DNA of 64,000 bases from Fimenecus sp045594645 (GTDB taxonomy: Bacteria; Bacillota; Clostridia; Oscillospirales; Acutalibacteraceae), in contig JAZNYY010000029.1 of NCBI GenBank assembly GCA_045594645.1, forward strand, positions 18,468 through 82,467, written 5' to 3'. A model generated the notes under the pieces. The model searched no databases, was not told the DNA's origin, and saw only the letters and a list, made by a program, of their open reading frames with translations. Positions 7,622 to 15,722 of the stretch are shown in pieces. A program made the translations under genes and the position numbers. Numbering within the stretch: the first letter of the stretch is position 1; each line of letters opens with the position of its first letter.

Positions 7622-9460
7622 GTGAACGAAAAACTGCAAATTCTTCGTGAAAAAGCAATGAATTTGCCAATGACCCCCGGTGTTTATATTATGAAAAACA
7701 AGCAGGGTAAAATTATCTATATCGGCAAGGCTAAAAAGCTTAAAAACCGTGTGAGTCAGTATTTCGGCTCACAGAATAAGCACGCAATCAAGGTGCGTAA
7801 AATGGTTGAGAATGTTAATGATTTCGACTATATTCTCACCGACAGCGAATTTGAAGCACTTGTTCTTGAAGCAAGCCTTATTAAGCAAAATCAACCTAAA
7901 TACAATATTCTTTTAAAGGACGATAAGGGGTATAGCTATATAAAAGTCACAAAAGGACCTTATCGTAAAATTTCTGCAGTGCTTCAAAAAGATGACGAAA
8001 ATGCCGATTATATCGGTCCGTTTACAAGCTCATATTCGGTAAAACAGTCTGTTGATGAGGCAAATAAAATTTTCCGTCTTCCCCAATGCAACAAGAATTT
8101 CCCCAATGATTTTCGCAAGGGCAGACCTTGTCTTAATTACCATATAAATCGTTGTATGGGTGTGTGTACGGGTAAAATTTCTAAAATTGAATATGATGAG
8201 GCAGTAAGCAGTGCCCTTGATTTTCTTAATGGCGATATTACAAAGATAATTCGCGAATTAAAAGAAAAAATGAACGCCTGCGCCGAAAATCTTGACTTTG
8301 AAAATGCAGGTAAATACCGCGACCGTATCCGCGCAATTGAGAATATGCAGACAAAACAAAAGGTTGTAACCGATACGGGCGAAAGTAAAGATGTTTTTGC
8401 GGTTGCTACCAATGAAAAAGATATCTGTATTATGGTTTTGCGTTATGATAAGGGAAGATTAACTGACAGCGAGCATTTCTTCTTTGATGCAGAAAAAATG
8501 GTTGAAAATGTCCGTTGCAATTTTCTTATTCAGTATTACGGAATGAACCGTGCAGTTCCTCAAAAAATCCTTGTTGATGAAGATTTTGAAGATATTGACC
8601 TCGTTGAACAGCACCTCACAAATGTAAGGGGCAAAAAATGCACAATAACTATTCCAAAACGAAGTGATGGGCTGAAGCTTGTAAATATGTGCCGTGAAAA
8701 TGCCTTTGAAAAGCTTGCACAACGCAAGGGTAAAAAGGGTGGCGAAATCAAGGCTCTTGAAGAACTCCGCGAGCTTTTGGGAATGGACAAAGTTCCCGAA
8801 TATATTGAGTCTTATGATATCTCCCATACCGGCGGTGAAGATAATGTGGCGGGTATGATAGTCTTTAAAAACGGCAGACCTTTAAAGCGTGCATACCGCA
8901 CATTTAATATCAAATCCTTTACGGGACAAGATGACTACGGCTCAATGCGAGAAGTCCTTGAACGCCGATTTAACGAATATCTTGCTCACAAGGACGAAAA
9001 CGCAGAAGAAGGCTTCGGCAAAATGCCCGATTTAATACTCCTTGACGGCGGTAAAGGTCAGGTGAGTGCCGTAAAAGAAGTCCTTGATAAAATGAATATA
9101 GATGTTGCGCTTTTCGGAATGGTTAAAGACTCAAAACACAAAACCCGTGCAATTACAGGCGACGGCGGCGAAATCGCCATAAATTCAACCCGCAGTGTGT
9201 TCACTCTTGTGTCAGAAATTCAAGAAGAAGTCCACAGATTTTCTGTTGGCTTTCACCACAAAAAGCACACGAAACGCGGTCTTGAATTATCACTCACAAA
9301 AATTGACGGCATAGGCGAAAAGAAAGCACAGGAATTACTCAAAATCTTCAAAACAATCAAGGCTATAAAAGAGGCAACTGTTGAAGATTTAGAGCAGGTA
9401 AAGGGCATAAACCACGCTCTTGCCGAAAAAATTTATGAATTCTATAATAACGGTGAATAA
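7622..9460 (+). CDS. uvrC: Excinuclease ABC subunit C
   Basis: UvrC makes both incisions around a lesion marked by UvrA/UvrB in nucleotide excision repair. The protein has 612 residues. It has a GIY-YIG nuclease domain at the N-terminus (GVYIMKNKQGKIIYIGKAKK), a UVR UvrB-binding motif near 200-235, an RNase H-like nuclease domain (ESYDISHTGG onward) and a helix-hairpin-helix at the C-terminus. The start is GTG with GGTGGTG upstream. The stop is one base before the next gene. uvrA and uvrB are not in the window. Confidence 0.97.
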   Translation: MNEKLQILREKAMNLPMTPGVYIMKNKQGKIIYIGKAKKLKNRVSQYFGSQNKHAIKVRKMVENVNDFDYILTDSEFEALVLEASLIKQNQPKYNILLKDDKGYSYIKVTKGPYRKISAVLQKDDENADYIGPFTSSYSVKQSVDEANKIFRLPQCNKNFPNDFRKGRPCLNYHINRCMGVCTGKISKIEYDEAVSSALDFLNGDITKIIRELKEKMNACAENLDFENAGKYRDRIRAIENMQTKQKVVTDTGESKDVFAVATNEKDICIMVLRYDKGRLTDSEHFFFDAEKMVENVRCNFLIQYYGMNRAVPQKILVDEDFEDIDLVEQHLTNVRGKKCTITIPKRSDGLKLVNMCRENAFEKLAQRKGKKGGEIKALEELRELLGMDKVPEYIESYDISHTGGEDNVAGMIVFKNGRPLKRAYRTFNIKSFTGQDDYGSMREVLERRFNEYLAHKDENAEEGFGKMPDLILLDGGKGQVSAVKEVLDKMNIDVALFGMVKDSKHKTRAITGDGGEIAINSTRSVFTLVSEIQEEVHRFSVGFHHKKHTKRGLELSLTKIDGIGEKKAQELLKIFKTIKAIKEATVEDLEQVKGINHALAEKIYEFYNNGE

Positions 9461-9461
9461 T

Positions 9462-10121
9462 ATGATTGATACAATTATTTTTGACTTGGACGGAACACTT
9501 TTAAATACCCTTGAGGATTTAAAAGACAGCGTAAACTATGCACTCAAAAAGCAGAATTTTCCGCTTCGCACTTTAACTGAAATCCGTTCATTTGTAGGTA
9601 ACGGAATTCGTCTTTTAATGGAGCGTTCAGTTCCCGAAAATACAAATGCCGATACCTTTGAAATCTGCTTTAAGGATTTTTGCGAGTATTACAAGGCTCA
9701 TATGGAGGATAAAACAGCCCCATACGAGCATATCAACGAAATGCTCACAAATATAAAAAAAGAGGGCTTTAAAACCGCAATCGTTACCAATAAAGCAGAT
9801 TTTGCGGCGCAGGATTTGTGTAAAAGAATGTTCGGCGATACCATTGATTTGGTGGTTGGCAGTACAGACGACAGACCCAATAAGCCCGCCCCCGACGGAG
9901 TGTATTATGCCCTTGAAATATTGGGAAGTAAGCTTGAAAATACAGTTTTTGTAGGCGACGCAGATACAGATATTTTAACCGCAAATAACGCAGGACTTGA
10001 CTCAATCGGCGTGCTTTGGGGATTTCGTGACCGCGAAGTAATTGAAAAAGAGGGCGCAAAATATATCGTTTCAACGGTGAAAGACCTCGAAAAACTGCTT
10101 ATTTCCTTGAAAAATGGTTGA
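9462..10121 (+). CDS. HAD-family phosphatase, phosphoglycolate phosphatase-like
   Basis: This 219-residue HAD hydrolase has motif I FDLDGTLLNT (Asp nucleophile and acid), a helical cap domain, motif II VTNK and motif IV VGDADTDI. Similarity in layout to Gph suggests removal of phosphate from 2-phosphoglycolate, a product of 3'-end repair of DNA breaks. This would fit with uvrC just upstream, but HAD substrates cannot be read from sequence alone. The ATG at 9462 directly after the uvrC stop is used; the longer frame from 9420 overlaps uvrC and adds a non-family N-terminus. Confidence 0.85.
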   Translation: MIDTIIFDLDGTLLNTLEDLKDSVNYALKKQNFPLRTLTEIRSFVGNGIRLLMERSVPENTNADTFEICFKDFCEYYKAHMEDKTAPYEHINEMLTNIKKEGFKTAIVTNKADFAAQDLCKRMFGDTIDLVVGSTDDRPNKPAPDGVYYALEILGSKLENTVFVGDADTDILTANNAGLDSIGVLWGFRDREVIEKEGAKYIVSTVKDLEKLLISLKNG

Positions 10122-10146
10122 TTTTTCTGAAAAAAGCATAAAAAAT

Positions 10147-10175
10147 TTGACAAATAGCTATAAAAATGCGATAAT
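10147..10175 (+). promoter_or_regulatory. Putative promoter of rsmD-coaD
   Basis: TTGACA-N17-GATAAT lies 29 bp before the rsmD ATG. Confidence 0.65.
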
Positions 10176-10204
10176 AATATGTACTGACAAAATGGAGTGA
10201 ATGT

Positions 10205-10744
10205 ATGAGAGTAATCACAGGCGAGGCAAGAGGCAGAAAACTCATTACTTTAGAGGGTGAGGATGTCCGTCCTACTACCGACAGAGTTAAAGAGGGTATG
10301 TTCAATATTATTCAGTTTGACCTCGAGGGCGCCTCAGTTCTTGACTTGTTCGCAGGCTCAGGTCAATTAGGCATTGAGGCATTAAGCCGAGGCGCAAAGC
10401 ACTGTACCTTTGTTGACTCTTCCACAAAATCAATTGATGTGGTAAAACAAAATCTTAAAACCGTGGGCTTTGAAAAAAGAGCAAGCGTTTTCTGTGGCGA
10501 CAGTAAAATGTATATCACACTCAGTCGCGACAAATTTGACATCGCTCTTTTAGACCCGCCTTATCATAAGAACATTATTGATAGTGTTTTACCTGCTGTT
10601 GCGGAAAAAATGACCGACTACGGTGTAATACTTTGCGAAAGTGCACTTGACGAAACCTTACCCGAGAGTGCAGGCGAGTTTTCACTGTATCGTGAATACA
10701 GATACGGTAAGATTAAAATTACCGCATACAGAAAGAATAAGTGA
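10205..10744 (+). CDS. rsmD: 16S rRNA (guanine966-N2)-methyltransferase RsmD
   Basis: RsmD methylates G966 of 16S rRNA in the assembled small subunit. The 179-residue class I methyltransferase has the N-terminal signature RPTTDRVKEGMFNI, the SAM loop DLFAGSGQLGIEAL and the catalytic DPPYH. Its stop is close to coaD, and this pairing is common across Firmicutes. Confidence 0.95.
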   Translation: MRVITGEARGRKLITLEGEDVRPTTDRVKEGMFNIIQFDLEGASVLDLFAGSGQLGIEALSRGAKHCTFVDSSTKSIDVVKQNLKTVGFEKRASVFCGDSKMYITLSRDKFDIALLDPPYHKNIIDSVLPAVAEKMTDYGVILCESALDETLPESAGEFSLYREYRYGKIKITAYRKNK

Positions 10745-10749
10745 TAAAA

Positions 10750-11244
10750 ATGAAAACCGTAATTTGTCCCGGTAGCTTTGACCCTGTTACTAACGGACAT
10801 CTCGATATTATTGACAGAAGTGCTTCTCTTTTTGACAAGGTTATCGTTGTTGTAATGAAAAACCCTGCAAAAACTAATTTCTGCTTTTCTCCCGAAGAGC
10901 GTGCAGAGCTTATCCGCCGTTGCACAAAGGATATTCCGAATGTTGAGGTGGATATTTACGAGGGGCTCTTGGCGGAATATGCAAAGCAAAAGGGCGCCGT
11001 TGCCGTTGTTAAAGGGCTTCGTGCTGTGTCAGACTTTGAATATGAATTTCAGCAGGCACAGATGAATAAAAAACTCAATAGTGAGCTTGAAACCGTGTTT
11101 ATCAACACAAGAGTTGAAAATCTTTATTTAAGCTCAAGTGCAGTTAAGCAAATTTGCGAATTGGGCGGGGATATAAGTGATTTCGTTCCCGAGATAATTC
11201 GTGATGATATAGTAAAAAGAATTAAAAGAGGTGTGAGCAAATGA
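10750..11244 (+). CDS. coaD: Phosphopantetheine adenylyltransferase
   Basis: CoaD makes dephospho-CoA from ATP and 4'-phosphopantetheine, the fourth step of CoA synthesis. The protein has 164 residues. It shows the nucleotidyltransferase motif GSFDPVTNGHLDI with the TxGH site and the late LSSSAVKQI substrate motif. The ATG at 10750 matches the family N-terminus (MKTVICPGSFD); a GTG at 10741 overlapping the rsmD stop would add three residues. The stop overlaps the next start in ATGA. Confidence 0.96.
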   Translation: MKTVICPGSFDPVTNGHLDIIDRSASLFDKVIVVVMKNPAKTNFCFSPEERAELIRRCTKDIPNVEVDIYEGLLAEYAKQKGAVAVVKGLRAVSDFEYEFQQAQMNKKLNSELETVFINTRVENLYLSSSAVKQICELGGDISDFVPEIIRDDIVKRIKRGVSK

Positions 11245-11774
11245 CAATAGAAAGCTTACTCGAAGAAATCGAAACCATACTTGAAGAAGGTAAAACAGTT
11301 CCCTTTACATCAAACCTTTTGGTAGATGCAGGGGCAATCAAAACAGCCATTGAGGATATCAGACTTAATATGCCCGATGAGCTTATGCAGGCAAGAAAAA
11401 TCGCTTCAGAGAGAAAAGAAATTCTTGCAGGTGCTCAGGACAGTGCCGATAAAATTATCGAAAAGGCACATTTAAGAGCAAAAGAGATTATTTCTGAAGA
11501 CGAAATTACCCGCGGTGCAGAGGCACAGGCAGCAGAAATTCTTCAGCAGGCAAGACAGAATGCAACAGAAATCGTTGAGCAGGCAAGACAGAGTGCTACT
11601 GAGCTTACAGAACAGGCAAGAAACTGGTCAAAAGAAATGCGTCAGAGTGCAAGCGAATATGTTGAAAGCATCGTAGCAGTTGCTGACGAAACTCTTACAA
11701 ATTCAGTAAACGAAATCCGTCGCGCTCGTCAGCATCTTCGTGCTGCTTCACAGTCAAAACGCATTGACGAATAA
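11241..11774 (+). CDS. Alanine/glutamate-rich coiled-coil protein, function unknown
   Basis: This 177-residue soluble helical protein starts inside the coaD stop (ATGA). Residues 45-150 form a long amphipathic helix with repeats of the type QARQNATEIVEQARQSATEL, resembling coiled-coil regions of DivIVA-like proteins and of V/A-type ATPase stalk subunits. Such proteins next to coaD in Clostridia are often labelled ATPase from this resemblance, which I do not regard as evidence of function. It has no membrane segment or catalytic motif. Confidence 0.7.
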   Translation: MTIESLLEEIETILEEGKTVPFTSNLLVDAGAIKTAIEDIRLNMPDELMQARKIASERKEILAGAQDSADKIIEKAHLRAKEIISEDEITRGAEAQAAEILQQARQNATEIVEQARQSATELTEQARNWSKEMRQSASEYVESIVAVADETLTNSVNEIRRARQHLRAASQSKRIDE

Positions 11775-11836
11775 ATAGGTCTATTTTTATTGATGACCTT
11801 ATAAAGAGTTATAATAAAAATATAATATTATAATTT

Positions 11837-11882
11837 AACACCTCGCCGCATATTTATTTATATAAAATGTGTTCGAGGTGTT
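11837..11882 (+). promoter_or_regulatory. Long-range inverted repeat including the ribosome site
   Basis: AACACCTCG (11837-11845) is perfectly complementary to CGAGGTGTT (11874-11882). The 3' arm contains the GAGGTG ribosome site of the gene starting at 11888, so folding would block translation. The loop of 28 nt is AT-rich. Confidence 0.5.
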
Positions 11883-11887
11883 TATCT

Positions 11888-12361
11888 ATGTTTGTATATT
11901 CCGTAAAGTCAAAGCATTTTAAAGTGATTTTGCTTTTGCTTTTTGTGGTGTTTACGGTAATTTCTCTCTTTGTCTTATCCCGCGACAGCGCACAGACGGG
12001 CAAAGGGGATGATGTAACCTTAAAAGCGTCAACTCACGAAGAAAGAATGGCGTTTCTTTCACAATACGGCTGGGAAATCGACGAAGAGCCCGTTGAGGTT
12101 CGTGAGGTCATAATTCCCGAAGAATTTGACGATACCTACACCGCCTATAATGAAATTCAAAAAAAGCAGGGCTTTGATTTGAGTGTTTATGCGGGTGTGC
12201 GCGTAAAACGGTGGACTTATACAGTAAAAAATTATACGGGCTATGAAAATAAAGAGTGCATTCTCGCCAATGTTCTCGTCTATGACGGACTTGTAGTGGG
12301 CGGTGACATTTGTTCCGTTGAACTTGACGGATTTATGCACGGATTTCAAAGGATAAATTAA
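11888..12361 (+). CDS. DUF4830-type membrane-anchored protein
   Basis: This 157-residue protein has one N-terminal membrane segment (about residues 10-31) and an outside domain with the pattern I associate with DUF4830 (YGWEIDEEPVEVREVIIPEE, then YNEIQKKQGFDLSVYAGVR). The ATG at 11888 is chosen because GAGGTG ends 7 bp upstream; the ATG at 11867 lies before that site. Its TAA overlaps the start of the next gene. No biochemical role is known to me. Confidence 0.72.
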   Translation: MFVYSVKSKHFKVILLLLFVVFTVISLFVLSRDSAQTGKGDDVTLKASTHEERMAFLSQYGWEIDEEPVEVREVIIPEEFDDTYTAYNEIQKKQGFDLSVYAGVRVKRWTYTVKNYTGYENKECILANVLVYDGLVVGGDICSVELDGFMHGFQRIN

Positions 12362-13074
12362 TGGAAAGACTTGATAAAATTCTCGCTTCTCAGGGTACAT
12401 TATCCCGAAAAGATGTTAAAGAAATAATCAAAAAGGGTAGAGTTACATTAAACGGCAAGGTCGTGCGCGACAGTGCCGTTAAAATTGATGCCGAAAAGGA
12501 CAAGGTCTGCCTTGACGGTGAAGAAATATTCCTCAAAAAGCATATTTATATAATGCTCAATAAACCGCAGGGTGTTGTGTCTGCAAGCGATAGCGATACA
12601 GACGAAACCGTAGTTGATTTAGTACCCGATGAGCTTTATCGTAAAGGTCTTTTCCCCGCAGGCAGACTTGATAAAGATACAACGGGCTTTGTGCTAATAA
12701 CTGACGACGGTGAATTCGCCCACAGAATTCTTTCCCCCAAAAATCATATTTTCAAAACATATCTTGCCCGACTCGACCATTCGTTAACTGAAAGTGATAT
12801 AAAGCTTATTGAAAGCGGAATAACTCTCGCTGACGGGACAACCCTTAAAGAAGCAAAGCTTGAAATCGTTGAAGAAGGGGAAAGTCCTCTCGTTAAAATT
12901 ATGATTTGCGAGGGTAAATACCATCAGGTAAAAAGAATGTTTGCCGCGGCAGGTAATAAGGTGGTTATGCTTCACCGTTCTAAAATGGGCGATTTAGACC
13001 TTGATGACACTTTAAAAGCGGGTGAATGCCGCGAAATTACCCCCGATGAACTCAAAAAAGTAGAAAAGAAATAA
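12361..13074 (+). CDS. RsuA-family rRNA pseudouridine synthase
   Basis: This enzyme isomerises a uridine in rRNA to pseudouridine. The protein has 237 residues. An N-terminal S4 RNA-binding domain (1-60, ERLDKILASQG onward) precedes the catalytic domain with GRLDKDTTGFVLITDDG, where the Asp of GRLD is the catalytic residue. Its size fits RsuA (U516 of 16S RNA), but RluB/RluF types are similar and the target cannot be fixed by reading. The start overlaps the previous stop by one base (TAATG), implying coupling. Confidence 0.92.
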   Translation: MERLDKILASQGTLSRKDVKEIIKKGRVTLNGKVVRDSAVKIDAEKDKVCLDGEEIFLKKHIYIMLNKPQGVVSASDSDTDETVVDLVPDELYRKGLFPAGRLDKDTTGFVLITDDGEFAHRILSPKNHIFKTYLARLDHSLTESDIKLIESGITLADGTTLKEAKLEIVEEGESPLVKIMICEGKYHQVKRMFAAAGNKVVMLHRSKMGDLDLDDTLKAGECREITPDELKKVEKK

Positions 13075-13200
13075 TTTTTTCGTCATTTTTAACAATGAAA
13101 AATTCGTCTTGAAAACGGCTTAAATGCGTGGAATAACCAAAAATTTCGTCAATTTTTGTGAAAAATGTTTGAAAAAAATCAAAAAATATAAAAAATGCCC

Positions 13201-13229
13201 TTGCAAAAACGGGTTTTATTGTGTAAAAT
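13201..13229 (+). promoter_or_regulatory. Putative promoter of the CdaR-like regulator
   Basis: TTGCAA-N17-TAAAAT lies 44 bp before the ATG, in an otherwise A/T-rich gap with no other clear signal. Confidence 0.6.
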
Positions 13230-13273
13230 ACATAGTATCTTAATTGTGATTTTGTCTAAAAGGTGGTATAACA

Positions 13274-14359
13274 ATGTCAAACAGATTGTTTCAGGGAATA
13301 GTTCATCAGATGATTGATGTTATCGACAGAACTTTCGGCGTAATTGATGAAACAGGCACTGTTATTTCCTGCAGTGAGTTAGGTCGAATCGGTGAGGTTC
13401 AGTCTCATGCTGTTAACGAAGTTTTTGCTTCATCAGACTTAACTGTTGCTGACGGATATACATATAAGCTTTTCGGCGGCCCAATGCACCCCGAATATGC
13501 AGTTTTTGTTGAGGGTGACGATGAAATGGCAAGCCGTTATGTTGCGGTGCTTTCTGTGTCACTTGCAACAATCAAGCAGTATTATGACGAAAAATATGAC
13601 CGCAGTAACTTTATCAAGAATGTAATTCTCGATAATATTCTCCCCGGCGATATTTATATTAAAGCTCGTGAGCTCCATTTCAATAACGATGTTACCCGCG
13701 TTGTTCTTCTTATCAGAATTACAGAAAAGAACGATGTTTCCGTTTTCGATGTTATTCAGGATTTGTTCCCTGATAAGACCAAGGATTTCGTAATTAACAT
13801 TAACGAAACAGATATTGCCCTTGTTAAAGAGGTTAAGAGCAATATCGAAACTAAAGACCTTGAAAAGCTTGCACGCTCAATTGCTGACTCTCTCGGCACA
13901 GAGTATTATACTCATGTTCTCGTTGGTATCGGTACAACAATTGATACAATCAAGGATTTGGCTCGTTCATTCCGTGAGGCTCAGGTTTCACTTGAGGTAG
14001 GTAAGGTGTTCGATACTGAAAAAACAATCGTAAGCTACGATAATCTCGGTATCGCAAGACTTATTTATCAACTTCCTACAACTCTTTGTGAGATGTTCCT
14101 TCGCGAAATCTTCAAGCGCGGTTCAATTGAAAGTCTTGACCACGAAACTCTCTTTACAATTCAGAAGTTCTTTGAAAATAACCTCAATGTTTCTGAAACA
14201 TCAAGAAAGCTTTTCGTTCACAGAAATACTCTTGTGTATCGTCTTGAAAAGATTAAAAAGCTCACAGGTCTTGACCTTCGCGAATTTGACGACGCAATCG
14301 TGTTCAAAGTAGCATTGATGGTTAAGAAGTATCTTGATGCTAATCCAATTAAATATTAA
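13274..14359 (+). CDS. CdaR/PucR-type transcriptional regulator
   Basis: This 361-residue regulator has an N-terminal sugar-diacid-recognition-like domain (about 3-130, LFQGIVHQMIDVIDRTFGVI), a central GGDEF-like PucR linker, and a C-terminal PucR helix-turn-helix (VSETSRKLFVHRNTLVYRLE at about 312-331). CdaR homologues respond to glycerate and control glucarate or galactarate genes. No such genes are near, and this broad clostridial branch is usually a stand-alone gene, so the ligand is unknown. It is followed by a strong terminator. Confidence 0.88.
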   Translation: MSNRLFQGIVHQMIDVIDRTFGVIDETGTVISCSELGRIGEVQSHAVNEVFASSDLTVADGYTYKLFGGPMHPEYAVFVEGDDEMASRYVAVLSVSLATIKQYYDEKYDRSNFIKNVILDNILPGDIYIKARELHFNNDVTRVVLLIRITEKNDVSVFDVIQDLFPDKTKDFVININETDIALVKEVKSNIETKDLEKLARSIADSLGTEYYTHVLVGIGTTIDTIKDLARSFREAQVSLEVGKVFDTEKTIVSYDNLGIARLIYQLPTTLCEMFLREIFKRGSIESLDHETLFTIQKFFENNLNVSETSRKLFVHRNTLVYRLEKIKKLTGLDLREFDDAIVFKVALMVKKYLDANPIKY

Positions 14360-14369
14360 AACCGTTTAT

Positions 14370-14395
14370 GGCAGGGTAACAAACCCTGCCTTTTT
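14370..14395 (+). terminator. Terminator after the CdaR-like gene
   Basis: GGCAGGGT-AACAA-ACCCTGCC followed by TTTTT. Confidence 0.9.
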
Positions 14396-14448
14396 CATTC
14401 CACAACAAATTTGAAATTGTCTGACTCATTGATATGGTTATGTAATCT

Positions 14449-14527
14449 TGTAGGGGCGATTCACGAATCGCCCGTTTGTAGTTTAATCCTTCATTTTACA
14501 CTTTGCATTTTACATTTTGCATTTCGA
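14449..14527. repeat. Family B palindromic repeat, copy 2, with AT-rich tail
   Basis: GTAGGGGCGATTC-ACGAATCGCCCGT forms a GGGCGATTC/GAATCGCCC type hairpin. Ten bases further on is a tail made of CATTTTACACTTTGC-like units (14490-14527) that recurs at the window end (63968-64000). Confidence 0.7.
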
Positions 14528-14672
14528 CAAACTCCCAATTTATAAAAGCAACCAATATATAAACTAGTCTTTATTTCCTTGTATAAATTAAATAATAAAA
14601 TATATTTTTATTTGTACAAATCGCCGATAAATGTTAACTTTTCTTAAAAACCGCGACAAACACAATATTTTG

Positions 14673-14681
14673 TGGTATAAT
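14673..14681 (+). promoter_or_regulatory. Extended -10 promoter of the ftsEX cluster
   Basis: TGGTATAAT is a perfect extended -10 element. The -35 region (GCGACA at 14653) is poor, as expected for such promoters. The start site would be near 14688. Confidence 0.65.
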
Positions 14682-14693
14682 GATACCAACTAT

Positions 14694-14712
14694 TAGTTAT
14701 GATGTATAACTA
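14694..14712. promoter_or_regulatory. Inverted repeat just after the ftsE start site
   Basis: TAGTTAT-GATGT-ATAACTA, a perfect 7-5-7 repeat about 6 bp after the expected transcription start. It is a possible operator or a 5' hairpin. Confidence 0.4.
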
Positions 14713-14768
14713 TGGGTATAAATAGTTAAAATCAGAAGTTAAAATACATAAAGGATAAGGTGCATATT

Positions 14769-15722
14769 GTGATTGAATTCAAAAATGTTTCAAAAACATA
14801 TGAAAACGGTACGCACGCACTTAATAATGTCTCAATTAAAATAAAAGACGGTGAATTCGTCTTTATTGTTGGTTCTTCAGGTGCGGGTAAAAGTACATTT
14901 CTCAAAATTATTATGCGTGAACAGGTTCCCGATAACGGCTCTGTTGTTGTAAATAATTATAATCTAAACAAAATCAAGAAAAAGGATATTCCGAAGTTCC
15001 GCAGAACAATGGGTATCGTTTTTCAGGATTTCCGTCTTATTCCTAATATGACGGTTTATGATAATGTTGCATTTGCAATGCGTGTTATCGGCGCAAAAGA
15101 AAAAGAAATCCGTAAAAGAGTTCCATATGTGTTGAGCCTTGTTGGTCTTACCTCAAAAGCACGCCAGCTCCCGACACAGCTTTCGGGTGGTGAACAGCAG
15201 AGAGTGGCTCTTGCCCGTGCACTTGTCAATAATGCAGGTGTTATTATCGCGGACGAGCCCACGGGTAATATCGACCCCGAAATGTCTTACGAAATTGTTG
15301 ATTTGCTCAACCATATCAATGCGAACGGCACAACAGTTGTAATGGTAACTCACGAGCACGAGCTTGTTCGTCGTTTTAACCACCGTGTAATCACAATACA
15401 TAAGGGTGAGGTTATCTCTGACACTGCTGAAAAATATCAGTCAGATACGCCTGTTGAAACTAAGGAAGAAGAGCACAAGCCCGAAACAAAGGAAGAATTA
15501 ATGCAGGCGGCAGAGGCAGAAATCGAAGCAAAGGTTGAACAGCTTCGTGAAGAGGTTAAATCTGCCGATGTAATTGAAAAGAAACAGAATAACAGCTTCT
15601 ATGAACAGCCCAACAGCGATAAAGAGCTTGAGGAGTTTATGAGAAATTACGGTATTGAGGATATTGATTATTCAAAATATCTTGATGACATAACTGAAGA
15701 GAACGGGGGTGACGCTCAATGA
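14769..15722 (+). CDS. ftsE: Cell-division ATP-binding protein FtsE with long acidic tail
   Basis: FtsE is the ATPase of the FtsEX complex, which transmits a mechanical signal to peptidoglycan hydrolases at the septum. The protein has 317 residues. Walker A is GSSGAGKS, the signature is LSGGEQQRVALARAL and Walker B is IIADEPTGNID. The usual length is about 225-230; here about 90 extra residues, rich in E, K and Q, end in a hydrophobic-aromatic patch (NYGIEDIDYSKYLDDI). The GTG at 14769 has AAGGATAAGG upstream; GTG 14760 overlaps that site. It overlaps ftsX by ATGA. Confidence 0.95.
   Translation: MIEFKNVSKTYENGTHALNNVSIKIKDGEFVFIVGSSGAGKSTFLKIIMREQVPDNGSVVVNNYNLNKIKKKDIPKFRRTMGIVFQDFRLIPNMTVYDNVAFAMRVIGAKEKEIRKRVPYVLSLVGLTSKARQLPTQLSGGEQQRVALARALVNNAGVIIADEPTGNIDPEMSYEIVDLLNHINANGTTVVMVTHEHELVRRFNHRVITIHKGEVISDTAEKYQSDTPVETKEEEHKPETKEELMQAAEAEIEAKVEQLREEVKSADVIEKKQNNSFYEQPNSDKELEEFMRNYGIEDIDYSKYLDDITEENGGDAQ

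Larger units (their letters stand above)
14396..14768. other. Non-coding gap before ftsE
   Basis: This is the only gene-free stretch longer than 300 bp. It holds a family B repeat, an AT-rich tail repeat, an extended -10 promoter and an inverted repeat after the start site. I saw no riboswitch-like fold or small ORF with a ribosome site. Confidence 0.6.

Noticed and set aside
14490..14527. Possible CRISPR or tandem-repeat array (CATTTTACACTTTGC units)
   Set aside because: The units are short and contiguous with no spacers, and they recur as a tail of other repeats.
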